A stretch of 64,000 nucleotides of DNA, taken from assembly GCF_030052815.1 (NCBI RefSeq), contig NC_079505.1:70950324-71014323 (forward strand). Reading direction: 5' to 3'. Origin of the DNA: Hevea brasiliensis. Lineage: Eukaryota; Streptophyta; Magnoliopsida; Malpighiales; Euphorbiaceae. Made by a program: the position numbers and the translations under genes. How positions within the stretch are numbered: position 1 is the first letter of the stretch; each line of letters opens with the position of its first letter. The notes below the pieces were generated by a model. It did not search any database. It had not been told where the DNA came from and saw only the letters and a list, made by a program, of their open reading frames with translations. This document shows, piece after piece, positions 41,078 through 54,286 of the stretch.

Positions 41078-42500
41078 CTATGTATTGAAAAAGATAATTC
41101 CAGAAAAATTGGACGCTGGATATGTCTTAACGAAAGAAAAAATAATAAAAAAGCAATTGAAAATTTCTGTCATGCCATGAAAAGACGCGTCATGTGCAAA
41201 ACACCGATACTTTTAAGTATTGGTATGCACATTTGGCATGGATATCCGTCGACTTGATGGAGACATGGCAACTTTATAATACTCGATGTGCAAAATTTCA
41301 AATAAGTCCTTGGCCGTCTTCCCACCCAAAAACAAAACAAAAACCTACACCACCCACCGACACTCAAAACTCAGCAACACTCAAATTATTAAATTTATAA
41401 AATAAATAAATTTAATTATATTATGTGCTATATTTTTTTATATTAAATATATTAATATAAATATTAATCCAAACATATTAATAATTACAGATATACTAAC
41501 TAAATTTAAATATATTATTTAACTAATTTTTATAAATAATCTCTACTCTAAAATTGTAATCCAAAAATACTAACATATAATAACAAATTATAAAATTGTA
41601 AATCAAAATAATTATAACCCAAAGCATACCTTTTGCTAAATTTTTCCACTTCTCTTCCTCGACTTTGCGTGCTTGAGTGAACGTAAATTGAAGAGAAGAA
41701 TGCTTTAATTTCCAAAACATTGACAAGGGATTCACATACAAATGAGGATATACTGAGAGACCACGCAGGAAATTTTGAAATTCAAACAGTTTCTTGAGGA
41801 CAAACTGTAAATCCTTTCATTTCCAAAGCTGAATTGAATGATTCCAACTTTCGTTCCCTAAATTCAAAAAAGCTCAATTATTAATTTTTTTTTTTATATT
41901 GAAGTTAACATACACAAATTGTCTTTATTATTTCAAAATCAGCTAATTTTATTATTATTATTATTATTAAAAATATATTTAAGAGACTTCAAGACTTGTT
42001 CAGCAATAACTTTTCAAATAGCGTTTGGTGTTTTAATTAAAATCAAAACACTTCCTTTTTTATTTATATTGCTCGATGTAATAATATTTATCCTAATATT
42101 TATGAAAAACTACCTCTTCTAGTTTTTAAAAGTTGATAGAGCATTTTACTAGAATTAACAAGATTATACATCACTATTATTACATTTAACAGTTAATTTA
42201 ATAATATCTTTATCAAATGTTTTTATTTTAATAGTTATATAAACGACTAACTACTAATAGCTATCAGTTCAAAAAATAGCTGACAGCTACTAAAATAGTC
42301 AATAGCTATTAGAACAACTAATATTGCCTAATAGAGTCCAAGTGTATGATTCAAATACCAAAATGCAAAGATCATCAAATTATAGAACATTAATGACTAA
42401 AATGCAACCAAAAAAATACCCTTTTCAAAACAAGGAGCCAACCATCCATCCTAATAAAAAAATGAGGAAAGAACAGTTCGCAAAGGTGCGAACAACAGTT
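39521..42500. other. Intergenic DNA between the transposon nest and the MEE22-like gene
   Basis: AT-rich, with an (AT)n tract at 41,030-41,074. Small open frames on both strands (for example 40,997-41,257 plus and 41,170-41,367 minus) overlap one another and show no family resemblance. No gene is supported. Confidence 0.55.
41030..41074. repeat. (AT)n microsatellite
   Basis: Forty-five bases of alternating A and T following a poly-A run. Confidence 0.9.
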
Positions 42501-42883
42501 TCCAAGGCACAGAACAGAATGCCTTTGTGAACATCTTTGCACAATCAACTTGCAATTCCCATAAAGAGGTTTAAAAAAAAAATCAATTAATGTCATATCA
42601 GCCAGGAAATAATGTAACAAACAAAGATGGTCCAAAAAATTTACGGATTTACACAATAATACAAGGGCTTACAGCCACCTACATCTCAAAATCGCCCTGT
42701 TTTTCCTTCTTGCTCATCATTAAAAATCCCTGGTTTTTAATCTCAGAATTCTCATTGGGCAAAACCTATTAAATGGTAGACCCCAGAGATTTCCTACATT
42801 TTTAATTTAAATTTATAATACCTAATTGCTACTGCGAATGCCCTACTTCAGACTGGAAAAGCATGGTCAGATTAGAGATACTT

Positions 42884-45800
42884 TCACCTTGTAACTATTG
42901 CAGCAGACTGTAAGAGGTTGAACGACAAGGTCTGTTGCTCCTTGCCTAATGAAGAAAACCAATTTCTTATAAGTTTAAAAACAGATTGACTTGCAACTTC
43001 TGGAAGCCTCAATTCACTCTGGACGACATCTTCAAAATTAAGAGACATAAGTCCTAGCAAAGAAGTAATGGCGGCAATTTGAACAGGAAAAGATGCTCTG
43101 ATGGTACTATCCCGCAACAGATAACCAGATAATTTACATTTCAAGTTCTCAACTTCCATGTCCTGGTAACCACAAGCAGCAACTCCAATCCTGAATATTA
43201 TAGCACAGTTGATTAAATAATCAAGTCAAATGCATAAACATAACAACGTAAAACAATAAGTTCAGAAAATTTCGTTGGTAATAGAGCAAGGTCTAGGATA
43301 GCAAAAGGTTCCACTGTGATCTGCCTTATGTATGTCATATCAGGAAATTTTGACTAATTCCCACCCCATCTTTTTAGCGAGGAAGTCTTAAATACTATTT
43401 GAGAGAGATTTGGCTGAAGCAGAGACACTCATCTGTTAAAATATGTCTGTCAAAGCTCATTATCAGAACCATCTCTAATGCACAAAGCAATCGAAAATAT
43501 TTGCCCAGCTATTTCAAGTTTTCCAGCTGTAATTCAGTAAATTAAATACATCATTATTAATTCTGAAAACAAATTAAAAAAAAATCCATAATTAATAAAA
43601 TTTTGTGATAATAAATCCCTAGTTTGCTTATGAGTTTAATTGATCCTTTAGTTTTTTTTTTTTTCCACCAATCCTGTTGATACTAGGTCTACAAGTAAAC
43701 AATTCTAGGAAATCATAAGTAGATATAGGAATGGTAGGACATCAGACTGAAAAAATAATAATAAATAAATAAATTATAGGTGTACAGGTAAGATTCTCAG
43801 TAATAGATAGAGCTCCCACTAAAAATCAGAATGGTTTTAAGAGGCCGGAGAATAAAAAAATATCAACCATGGCAAGCATCAGTTACAAATGACCATGAAA
43901 AACATACCTCCCAAGCTGACCAAGCAGAACAACAACAGCAACAGCAAAATCATCTAGCATAGGTCTTTCCAAAATTTCCAGCAACACGGGGATAATTTTA
44001 CCACATGTCCACTCCCAGCTCTGCATATGGACAGGAGAAAGAAATGCAAAATGTCAGCTTTTAGTCTCTCTGTATGAAAGGTAATATGCCAAGTCTCCCA
44101 TTACCATGCAGAGCAAAGAAGGCTTAAAAAATGAGAGGAAAATTAAAAAACATTGCAATTTCCTAGGCAATGCCTAAATCTATAAATCTAGGAACTCACA
44201 TTTTAGATCTTGCACAGAACTTGGTTATTACATAAGCAAGGGAACATATTTAAGCTTCTCCTTGCTTAAAAAATATATTAATAAATGAAATTCAATCATT
44301 TGAATTATTCAAAGTTGTATTCAGAACTCAGAAGAATCTGTGGCTATGGTCTAAGCAAAAGTAGAATTAAACCAAATGGCCTATATTTAACTCTGAACCA
44401 AGAGAGTTAACAATGTACTGAAATTGTAGGCAACCATAAGATTCTACTTCAAACAATAAAATTGTACTGAAACTTCATTCTCCTAAACTGTATTGGGCAA
44501 TAAGTGTAAGAATATGCTAAAAGGACTACCACTATAATGCAGGACCCTATTAGTTCCTTGCATCATTTAAGTGCATGATTGTGTCTCTGTGTGCAAACAT
44601 ATGTAAGCAGATAATGTTCCATACTTTCACATCATGATTCACAAAAATGATATTAAAACACTGCAGCTTAAATAGAAAGTAATCCTAATCTACTTGGAAT
44701 TCATAACCTAGACAAATTTCTCTCAAGTTCAATATGTCATTTCTCACTTTATTCCTTCACAAATAGCGCACATTCACATCTTTATGGGATATCTAAGTTC
44801 TAATACAAGAAGATAGAGATTTAACATTGTTGACAACCCCATGAGAGTTTGAGCCTATGACCTATATGGTAATTGTAGTCAACCTAATAACACAACCACT
44901 AATAGTATCAAAATTGAAAACCTGCACATAAAAAATTCAAAAAATAAAAATGTATCTATTTGATATAAAAATCAAAATGACTTCCCAAATTCTAGCAAGA
45001 CCTCACAAGGAATAAGTGAAATCCAGAACCATGTCCAGACAAAAGTAAGAAGTAATAATAATTTAACAGCACAAAACGGTTAAATAGCAATACTTTGGCA
45101 ACAAGCCAAAAACATAAAAACACATACCATGTAGCAAGCGAGCAGTTCCACCAAAGATAGGACATCACTAAGGTAACATAAAGTCCGACTATGGACACAA
45201 TTTGAATCAGAAGGCATCACACACTTATTTGTACTACAAGATGCATCACAATTCACATGAAGGGCACAAGAAACTATTTCAGCACTTAAACTCTCCTTAG
45301 CATGGGAATTTGATAAATTATCCAGTTCCATGAGATGCTGATGCATGGTTCCTGATAAAACACAACTATGAAGCTTTTCCATCAGCATTGATGCAACCAC
45401 ATCCACTGAAACTGCATCAAACGGACATTTCGCACACAGATGGAACTTAAGTCCAACCTCTTGCAAAGATGAAAGGCATGAAGAAGCTGAAGCAACTGAT
45501 GAATGTGCTGAAGCAACTGATGAATGTCCTTCAAGAAAAAATATTATTGATTTTAACACGGTCACTGTCAAACTGTATTCCTTCAGCGAGAAAAATTTAC
45601 TGCCGCCAATGTATGCAAAAACATGAAGAATGGTCAATAAAACACCAGTATCATATTTTCGAATCCGCAAAAGATTGTAAGAAGCCTCAAAAATAATCTC
45701 GATGCGGTCTATAGCTTTACATATTGATGCCAATATGATGCTCCCTGCCACCAATTGATCAGCTGAAGCAGGTTTCGAGAACATATTTATGTTTAAACCA

Positions 45801-48800
45801 TCCAGAAAGATATTCATCCTTGAACCAAATTCACTCAATGTCTCAGAAGATACATCAGCCAGCACCATCACTTGCCCATTTATGAGAAAATCCTCAATGA
45901 GATGAAGCAGTTCATTCAAACAACCTAAACCTGCAACTGAACTTCTTGTATCAACACCTGACACCACTGCATTCAAAAACAGATAAGATAAGCTCAATAA
46001 AGAAAAATGAAAATAAGATACATTACATCACATAATGTGAATATAGAACTTGTAGAACAGGACATAATAGTCATATACCAAATGAACATACCTGAATTTA
46101 TTTGCCCAGCAAATAAATCTAGGCAATGGAGAAAATCCCTATCCAAAAAACATCCAGGCTTCCCCAAAGCACTCACAGAGAAATTCAGCAGAATCGATGT
46201 GAAAAATGCACAAGCCTTATCCCTTGAACAAGTAAAAAGAAAATGCTCAATTTCATCATCTAACCAACCATAGAAACCCTATTTGAAAACCAAATTGGGA
46301 CCTAAGTAAATAAAAACAGAACAATATTACAGATAATAATTAAACATATGAACTTAAGTTCACATATATATGGACATACACCATATATACTATCTTGAAA
46401 AGATATGAATCACTTACTTGGGTAAAAGTTCCTCTTCCATTTTTATAACATCCAAAATCTTTTGGACCATGCACTGGGTTTCAGTATCCAAAGAGCAGTG
46501 GACCACACAAGTTCTTGTCGCACAAAATATTCTCGAAACACTGCTAGAGTCCTTAGTATTAGCAAACACCACACAATATGCAGGAATATTGTCATGCACG
46601 GATTCAAGTTTGCTTTCAGATGAAAATTTCAGGGCCCCATCCCTGGAAATAGGTATGTTTGAAATCTTGAGCACTTCAGAATCCCCACCAGTCTGCTTAT
46701 CAGAAGCTCTTTCAATTTCCATATTACAATAGCCATTTTCATTGCCAAACATATCAAAAGAATTAACAAGACCTTGATTCCCCTGCAGTAATTCACCACA
46801 GGAAGTTCCCGAGGCATTACATGTCAAGTTTTTGGAACTAATTTCCACATCAACAACGTCAAAACTGTGAGAAGGCACCTTGATGCCTTTCTCATTTGAC
46901 AATCCTCCATGGACGCTATAACCTGCTTCAAACTTATCCATATCAAATATATCAGCACTAGAAATCTCAATCTCAGGAAGATTAGGTGACAAGGGCATTT
47001 CCAGTGCTTTCCTGTAACTTTCCTCATCTGCAGTATTATCCAAGTCCAATAATTTCATGTAAACCCCATTTTCTACTTCCTCAACCCTTTCCATAATTGC
47101 AAGGTCACTTTCAAAAGAATCACTTAATCCCTTGATGCATTCTAGTGGGATTCCCAACTGATTAATGACAGAAGGGGAAGCATGTCTGCAGGCATTTGCA
47201 TCATCAAGAACTTCATTTCCAATTGGTACAATCTCCTTCTGCTCATCTATGCTGCAAAAATGTTGCATAATTATTGTCTCATCACAAGGTGCCTTTCTCT
47301 TGTGACCCCTCTCATGCTTAGCATATGAACCACCTAGAGCACTAGCTTCCACAAGCTTCAATTCATCAAGTGGTTTCTCAATTTCTCTGTTTAACATACC
47401 ATGCAAGACACACAGTTTTTCTTCCATCTGCACATCCAACTTCTTACCTTCTGAATACAAAAATTCAATCGATTCAATTGCATCAACCATTTTCTTCCAC
47501 TTTCTGTTTTGTCCATTAACTCTTCTAGAACTATCAACGCCAAGAGGATTTCTGATACTATTTTCAGCCACCACAGCTAGATTTTCATTGAACTGCATTT
47601 TGGTCACTTCACCAGATAATCCAGAAATTGTTGTTTGTCCATCAGAGTTCTCTACCCATTTCTCTGATTTGGAAACAAAAGCACCCATTTCCTGTGAGTC
47701 AAGCAACTTACTATCAGAAAAAGATGCTGACCTGGAATTTATTGCAGAACTCTGTAACATTTTTTTATGAGAACTTTCATGCAGAGACTTCAATTGAGAA
47801 TCAATACTTGAAATGGATTCAGCACAGTCCCCTTTACATGCAGGGAGCAATCGAGATTTGTGGTACAGGGATTGACTAAGAGGATAACAGGTAGCCTTAG
47901 CCATGCAACTAGGCTTGAGCTCACTTTCTTTAGGAACATACTTCTGGGATGGTTCTAAATCACCAAACTTCCTTTTCAGCTTTGATCTCTGCATGTTCAC
48001 TGATACTCCATCCTGTGAAGCACATCAAACAAGTAAGCTAACTGAAGGCAGAAGTTTGTGCATGATTTGATTATGTAGAAGGAAACAATTATGGAAACAA
48101 TGAATTTCCGAGCACAAAGAAAGAATGGCAATCTAGAATCAAAGTTACTCATAATTAGACAGCAGCTCCCATAACATTATCATAGGTTGGTTGGACCAGA
48201 CAGCATGGAAACGAACAACTAATTAGGGAAAAAAAAGTGAAAATAGCGAGACCCTAAACTAAAAATTCAAGAGGGTAAGCAATCTGAGGTACAATAGCCA
48301 TAAAAGTATGCATAAGTAACTGTTAACAAAACACATTGAATAAACAAGAAACAAGTTATACCTTCTTTTTTTTTATTTAAATGTTTAACACACTACTGCA
48401 ACCATTTAATGCTTGGGCAGATGCCTTATCATAAAAGAGGGAATGAAGGAATATTTCAGCTAAACAAGAAAGACAAAAAGAAAGAATGTGTTTCTCTTCC
48501 AAAGAGCTAGTTAAATTGAAACTTTCCAAACAATTTCAACTAACATTTTCGCACCAAAATTCTAAAACTTTTCACACAAGGAAAAAGTTATATTGAGAGT
48601 AACTATAAGATCTACACACCAGATCATTTTACAAAAGAGCCACAGGCAACACGCATCTTAGAAAAATCAAGCAGTAGCAACAAACACTAAAATCTGTATG
48701 CTATTTTTCATTAATTCCATGACCACCATCACCAAAGCAAGTAATATAATTCGGAATTATGAATAAGAACAAAGTATTTTAAATGATGTAAACGAGGAAA

Positions 48801-51550
48801 CTAACCTTTTCCAAGTCCTCTCTACATTCAACACCAGACGAAAACCATTTATCCAGAGCATCCAAGCGCTGTGAAATTTGATCAGAATCCACCTTTATGC
48901 GACCTAGTTCCTGTTGTAAAGTACTACTGCGAATCTTTTCCAACTTAGCCACTTGTTTGGCATACTTCAATCGCATCTTTTCAAGCTTCAACCTTCTTTC
49001 TAAAAGCTTCAATTTTCTGGATTTGGTCTTCACTTCTTTGCTAGGTAAAATAGCAGAAGCCTCAACTACTCTTCTAGAAGATAAAAGTTCCTCTATCTGC
49101 TTCTGCAGTTCTTCAATTTTACGCCTACTTTCTTCAATTTGACAAGACAGCTGATCAGCACGAGATTTTTCTTCCAATGCCATCTTCCTATTCACTTCCA
49201 CAAGCTTTCTTAGCTCTTCTACTTCCCTCAATTCTGTATCTGTGTGCTTTTTCTCCATCACAATCCCCTGTTTTTCAACCTCAAACCTTTTGATTGCCTC
49301 CTCAAATTTTAAAAACTCCAAAACTAACTCTGCATGATCTGCATCTTTCATGAAATTCTCTAACCAAAACTTAAATCTCATTTTTGCAGCTTGAGCATTT
49401 GAATTTAGATCAACTGGAGACCCATCCAAACTTCTAGAGAGGATGAATTTATTTATCTCTTTCTGTAATTCCTCCATTCTTTTTCCAGCACCTTCCGATT
49501 TCTGAGAAAGATTTCCAGCACAAGATTTTCCTTCCATGACACTCTTCCCATTTGTTTCAGCAAGTTTTCTTAGCTCCTTTCCCTTAGCCTTCTCCAAATC
49601 AGTACACTTTCTCTCTTCAGTCACTCGATGTTTTTCTATTACTAACCTTTTATTTGCATCTTCAAACTTCAAAATATTAGACATCATTTTTGCCTTTGTT
49701 TCATCAGCTTCTTTCCTCAATGCCTCCAATTGAATCTGATATCCCTCAGACTTCTTCCTTTCTTCATCAGCCTTAACCTTTTCAGTTATCATGAGTTTCC
49801 ATGCTTCAGAAGCACTCTTCTTCTCTGCCTCAGCAGTTTTCTTTAGAGAATCTGCTCTTTCTTTCTCTTTCTGAAGAAGCCCCTTGAGCTGATTGATTTC
49901 CTTTTCCTCTTCAGAAAGGTAATCTTGAAAAAGTATTGCATCCCTTGTTTTATCTTTAATATCTGCACTTCCTTTTCGCTGTAAGGAGGAGATTTGATGA
50001 TTGAAGACAGACATCTCACTTTGATTGCATTGATAACCAGGAGTCTCATCTAACTTTCTGGACAACAAAATGCTATTCATCTCCTTCTGTAGTTCCTCAA
50101 TTCTTTGCATAGCATCCTTCAACTGCTGAGAAAGACTCTCAGCACAAGATTTTTCTTCTATGACCTTCTTCCTGTTTGCTTCTGCAAGCTTCCTTTGCTC
50201 CTCTGCTTTAGCCATCTCTAAATCAGCACGTTTCCTCTCCTTGGTCACTTTCTGCTTTTCTGCTTCTAATTTTTTAACTGCCTCTTCAAGCTTCAATGTC
50301 CCAGAAACCAGCTTTGATTTTTCTTCATCAACTTCTTTCCTAAATTTCTCTAACTGAAGCCGATATTCCTCAGCCTTCTTCCCTTCATTATTAGCAAGCT
50401 TCCTCTCTTCATCAGCCTTGGCCTTTTCAGTTTTCACATGTTTCCATGCTTCAGTAGCACTTTTCTTCTGCGCCTCGGCATTCTTCTTTTCAGAATCTGC
50501 CCTTATTTTCTCTTTCTCGAGAAGCGATTTAAGCCTTGTGATTTCCTTTTCCGCTTCAGAAACATGATGCTGAAGGAGCTTCACTTCCCCCCTTTCATCC
50601 TCAGCTTCTGCACTTATTTTCTGCTTTAAGGAGAATACTTCAGACTTCAAGGCAGAAATCTCATTCTCCAAAGAAACTCTGACAGCCAATTCTTTATCTT
50701 TCCACTCTTTCTCAGTTTCTGCCCGTGCCTGCTCTTGCTCATATGCTGAAAAATGTACAAAAATAAATTCCAGTACCAAGACAAATAAGACATAAATATA
50801 ATAGATGGTATATCTGCAAAATATTTGACAATAGCATTTACTCGGTACATCCTAAACATTCATTCTAATCATCGCCTCTGTGGCCTTCTGTTTATTGCAT
50901 AAGCATTTGTTTCTGCCAAGCTAAAGTACTTGCATGTATCCTATAACCAAATTAAATTGAAATTATACTATCTTCAATACATAAGACATTATGGAACACA
51001 TAAACTGCACAACAAGTGAGAGATTTTTACTAGTTTCTCTTCTGTCCCTTATCATAAGTATAAAAGTGTAACCAGGAACGATGAAAGAACAGCAAACCTT
51101 AATGGGTGAGTGGAAAAAGAAAAAAAAAAAAAAAAGAAAAACCAGATGCACCCTAAGATAAGGACACTATTATTTTCAATTCAAGTACTGCAAATGCTCA
51201 ATCCAATGACACAGCTTATTTCAAATTTACAATATACCTTTCTTGAGAGTGGTATTCTCCGTTTGAATCTTATCGATTTGTTCATTGAGAATCTGCACAG
51301 CTTGTCTTAAATGTTTCCGCCCAACTTCTAGCTTGGAACATTTGTCCTTCCACTAAGGAAATCCAACAAAATATTGTCAGACATGGGAGTCTATAAATTT
51401 TAAAAAATATACAAAATATACACATAGAAACACTACTTCAATGAACTAAAATTCAAATAACACATCAAATCTTCCACTAATGTATATAAAACATACCACC
51501 GTACAGCAGGGATTCACCGGCGGATGCTTTACCGGAACGTCTGTAGCCAT
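42884..51550 (-). CDS. MEE22: MEE22/EMB1611-like coiled-coil protein, 8 coding exons
   Basis: Exons on the minus strand: 51,550-51,497, 51,352-51,238, 50,745-48,806, 48,012-46,418, 46,222-46,092, 45,966-45,128, 44,020-43,908 and 43,190-42,884. All introns are GT-AG, phases agree, and the sum is 5,094 nt, 1,697 residues plus stop. The N-terminus (NPCCTVWKDKCSKLE, then IDKIQTENTTLKK) matches my memory of Arabidopsis MATERNAL EFFECT EMBRYO ARREST 22/EMB1611, a plant-specific protein needed for embryo and shoot-meristem development whose biochemical role is not established. Residues ~57-700 are charged coiled coil with a threefold internal repeat. 704-1,230 are low-complexity, Ser-rich and acidic. 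1,236-1,697 look globular and helical. The start of exon 5 is the least certain boundary, because an upstream acceptor at 46,278 opens the same frame but breaks phase. Rated high for the gene, moderate for the symbol. Confidence 0.82.
49055..50560 (-). repeat. Threefold internal coiled-coil repeat within exon 3 of the MEE22-like gene
   Basis: Repeat 1 (residues ~119-293, bases 50,560-50,036) and repeat 2 (~334-500, 49,915-49,415) share SE.EKEI..LK.LL.KEK, then A..KKSA.EAWK...TEK.KADEERK, ending EELQKE.N...LSR.LD..P. Repeat 3 (~530-620, 49,327-49,055) matches only the second half (KFEEAIKRFEVEKQ, then EEKSRADQLS and RKIEELQKQIEELLSSR). The protein copies are diverged, so the duplications are old. 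Confidence 0.8.
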
Positions 51551-51900
51551 TTCTTCAGGCACAATCACACAAAGAAAAGAAATTAACATTAAACTTCAAA
51601 GGAACCAAATCAACAACAAATCTTAATCTTTAAAAAACGAAAAAAAAAAATTAGTTTAGAGACACGAACTTGTTCTTGTTTAGGCTAAATCGTGCATTCA
51701 TGGTGATTCAATGATTTATTGTTGAAATGCCACATTAATAGAAGAGAGAAGAAGAAGAAGAAGCAGCTACAGCCAATTCGAATAATAAAAAAAAAAAAAA
51801 AAAAAAACCCTAAAAACAGCTAAAACCCTGCTCTCCGGGTTTCCGCTTATTGAATAATTTGAACCGCCTCCGTTCAGGAGCGGCTCTATTTTTGTTGACA
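51551..51900 (-). promoter_or_regulatory. 5' leader and promoter region of the MEE22-like gene
   Basis: The sequence just upstream of the start codon is A/T-rich with poly-A/poly-T and GAA/TTC runs near 51,740-51,810. No clear TATA box was identified. The transcription start is not evident. Confidence 0.35.
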
Positions 51901-54286
51901 GCAACGACCCAGCCCAACTCCTATTGTTCTATTTGTAGCCTCTATTTTTTTTAATTTATAATTTAGTCTTTAAAATATAATAAAATTATAATTTAACCAC
52001 TCTCTTTTTAAAAAAAAAAAAATAAGTTAGCCATAGAAATATTTTTGTTAATAAAATAATTATTTTATCAAAATTAAAAGCTTTCTATTTTAATATTTAA
52101 TTCTATATTTTTAATATTTATAATAATTTTATTTTTATATTTAAATTAACTGATTCAATTATGATTAACTAATTTTACATCATAAGAATTTAGTTTCCAT
52201 ATTTAAATTAATTTTCTTATTAAAAAAATATATAAAGATCAAATTATAATTTTTTTTTTCTAAAGGATTTAAAAAAACTTCTTAAGTTTGGACTAATAGT
52301 CAATTCAGCGTATAAAGTTCAAGTTAGATCAATTAAACCCCGAGCTTTTGATTTCAGCTTAAATCTGCCTAAACTCTTACAAGTCCATTAGAAATCGATA
52401 GAATTGTGTTCTGTTCCTGGATGATCCACCGCCTGTTCACCACCATCACCCCCAGCACTCAGGCAAAGCTTGAGGTAAATTTCACTGATTATCCTTGAAC
52501 TTTAGACATTATAATAACATCATTACATTAATTTGAGCAACAAATTGATAATTTTCATTCTTGAATTTGGATTGTCTCCTACTCCTCTGTTTAGATATGT
52601 GGACAGGGGAGATGAAAGAAAATAAATGATAGAAAATGAAGAAAATAAATGATAGAAAATGAAGTGAAATTATCACTTTTCTTTGTTTGGAAATAGAAGA
52701 AAAATAATGGAAAGAAAGCAAATAATGTTTATTTTACCTTAACTAATCAAAAAGAAAAAGTGTACTTGGTTGAAAAAATTAACTATATACTCTTGTTTAC
52801 TTATTTAAATTTTTAAATAATTAAAAAAAAATAGTGCTAATTTTTTTCCTTTCTTATCTCTCCCCCAATAAGAAAAAATAAATTTTATTTTTCTTTCTCT
52901 CATTATTTTTTTTTTATTTAAAAAAAAATAAAAGAAAGGATAGAAAAATAAAAAATATTTCCCTTTCTTTATCTTTCTTTCTCTTCATTTTGTATCCAAA
53001 CATGGCATAAGTTAACCCATCTTCCAAGCGACTGATTGCTTGTAAATTTAAATTAACCCCATTCTAATAAAATGTTATATTTTTTTTATAAAATATTATT
53101 TTCTTTATTTTTAAATATTAAAAATTAATTATTATTTTTAATTACAATAAATTCTTAATTTATAATCTAAACGCTAAGTGACTTATTAGAGCGTGCAATC
53201 AATCAATTTAGTTAATTTGATATTTTTTCTTTAATTTTTTATTAAAAAAATTAAATTAAATTAAAATTTAAAAAATTAAAATTCATAATTAAATCACATT
53301 GAGAAAATTTAAAAATTAAATAAATTAAATTAAATTAAATTGATTCGATTTAATTTTTTAATTTAATAAAATTTATTCAAATCATAATTAAAAATCATAA
53401 TTTGAATTGTAAAATCTCTAATTACATTAGAAAAATGATTGGTTTGTGAATCATACAATCAAATTTTGATGTGATTCAATTAAATGCATTAAAATTTAGA
53501 GGTAATTAATTTCATTTCAAAATTTTTTAATTTGCTTTTTATTTTAAATCGATAAATCCTATTTCACATGTTGCTTCAACTATGGTTTAATGTCGTATGA
53601 TAAAACAAAATATTTTAAATTTTAACAAGATATTTAACTAAAAATTTACAAAATATTTTGGAAAAAAAAAAAACACAAAGCGCCTCACAAAGTTTTTCAT
53701 AAAATATAACTTCATAATCTATCAAAAATGAATATTAAAAAATTAATACGAAAAAATATTTTTTACCCAAAATCATAAAAGATAGAAGATATTGGAATCA
53801 ACCAATTTTATTAAAATTTTAAGAAAATTATTAAAAATAAATTCAATAATTTCAAATTCCAAGTTAATATGATAGAAAATTATTTGAATTCATGAAAAAT
53901 TAAACTAATGTGATAACTTTTACATTATAAATTTTTTTTTTTGCAAAAATGCAATTATTTTAATTATTATGAAAATAATAATAATATACTCAAACCTTCT
54001 ATAAACCATGTATCCATGCAAATATACTCAAACCTTCAAGCAAATATTAGACAAATGAAGCTTCTTCTTTTTCCCTTCACCAACAAAACAATAAATGGGC
54101 AAACAAATTTACACAGGATTTCTCATAAGAAAAAGACACCACAATATTCATAATATTCAAGAATATGCTAAAACCCTGGTAGAAATCATTTAGATTAACC
54201 ATAAATCAATTGATTGGAGAAGAAAGAATGCTTGGGAATCAAGTAATGATGATACTTCAAAACCCACCCTGACCCTGCACATTAAA
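51901..54286. other. AT-rich intergenic DNA between two minus-strand genes
   Basis: No gene seen. The segment 52,680-53,010 begins TTTGTTTGGAAATAGAAG and ends, reverse-complemented, TGTTTGGATACAAAATGAAG, a possible decayed inverted-repeat element. Open frames at 52,509-52,721 and 53,941-54,153 are AT-rich and match nothing I know. Confidence 0.5.
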
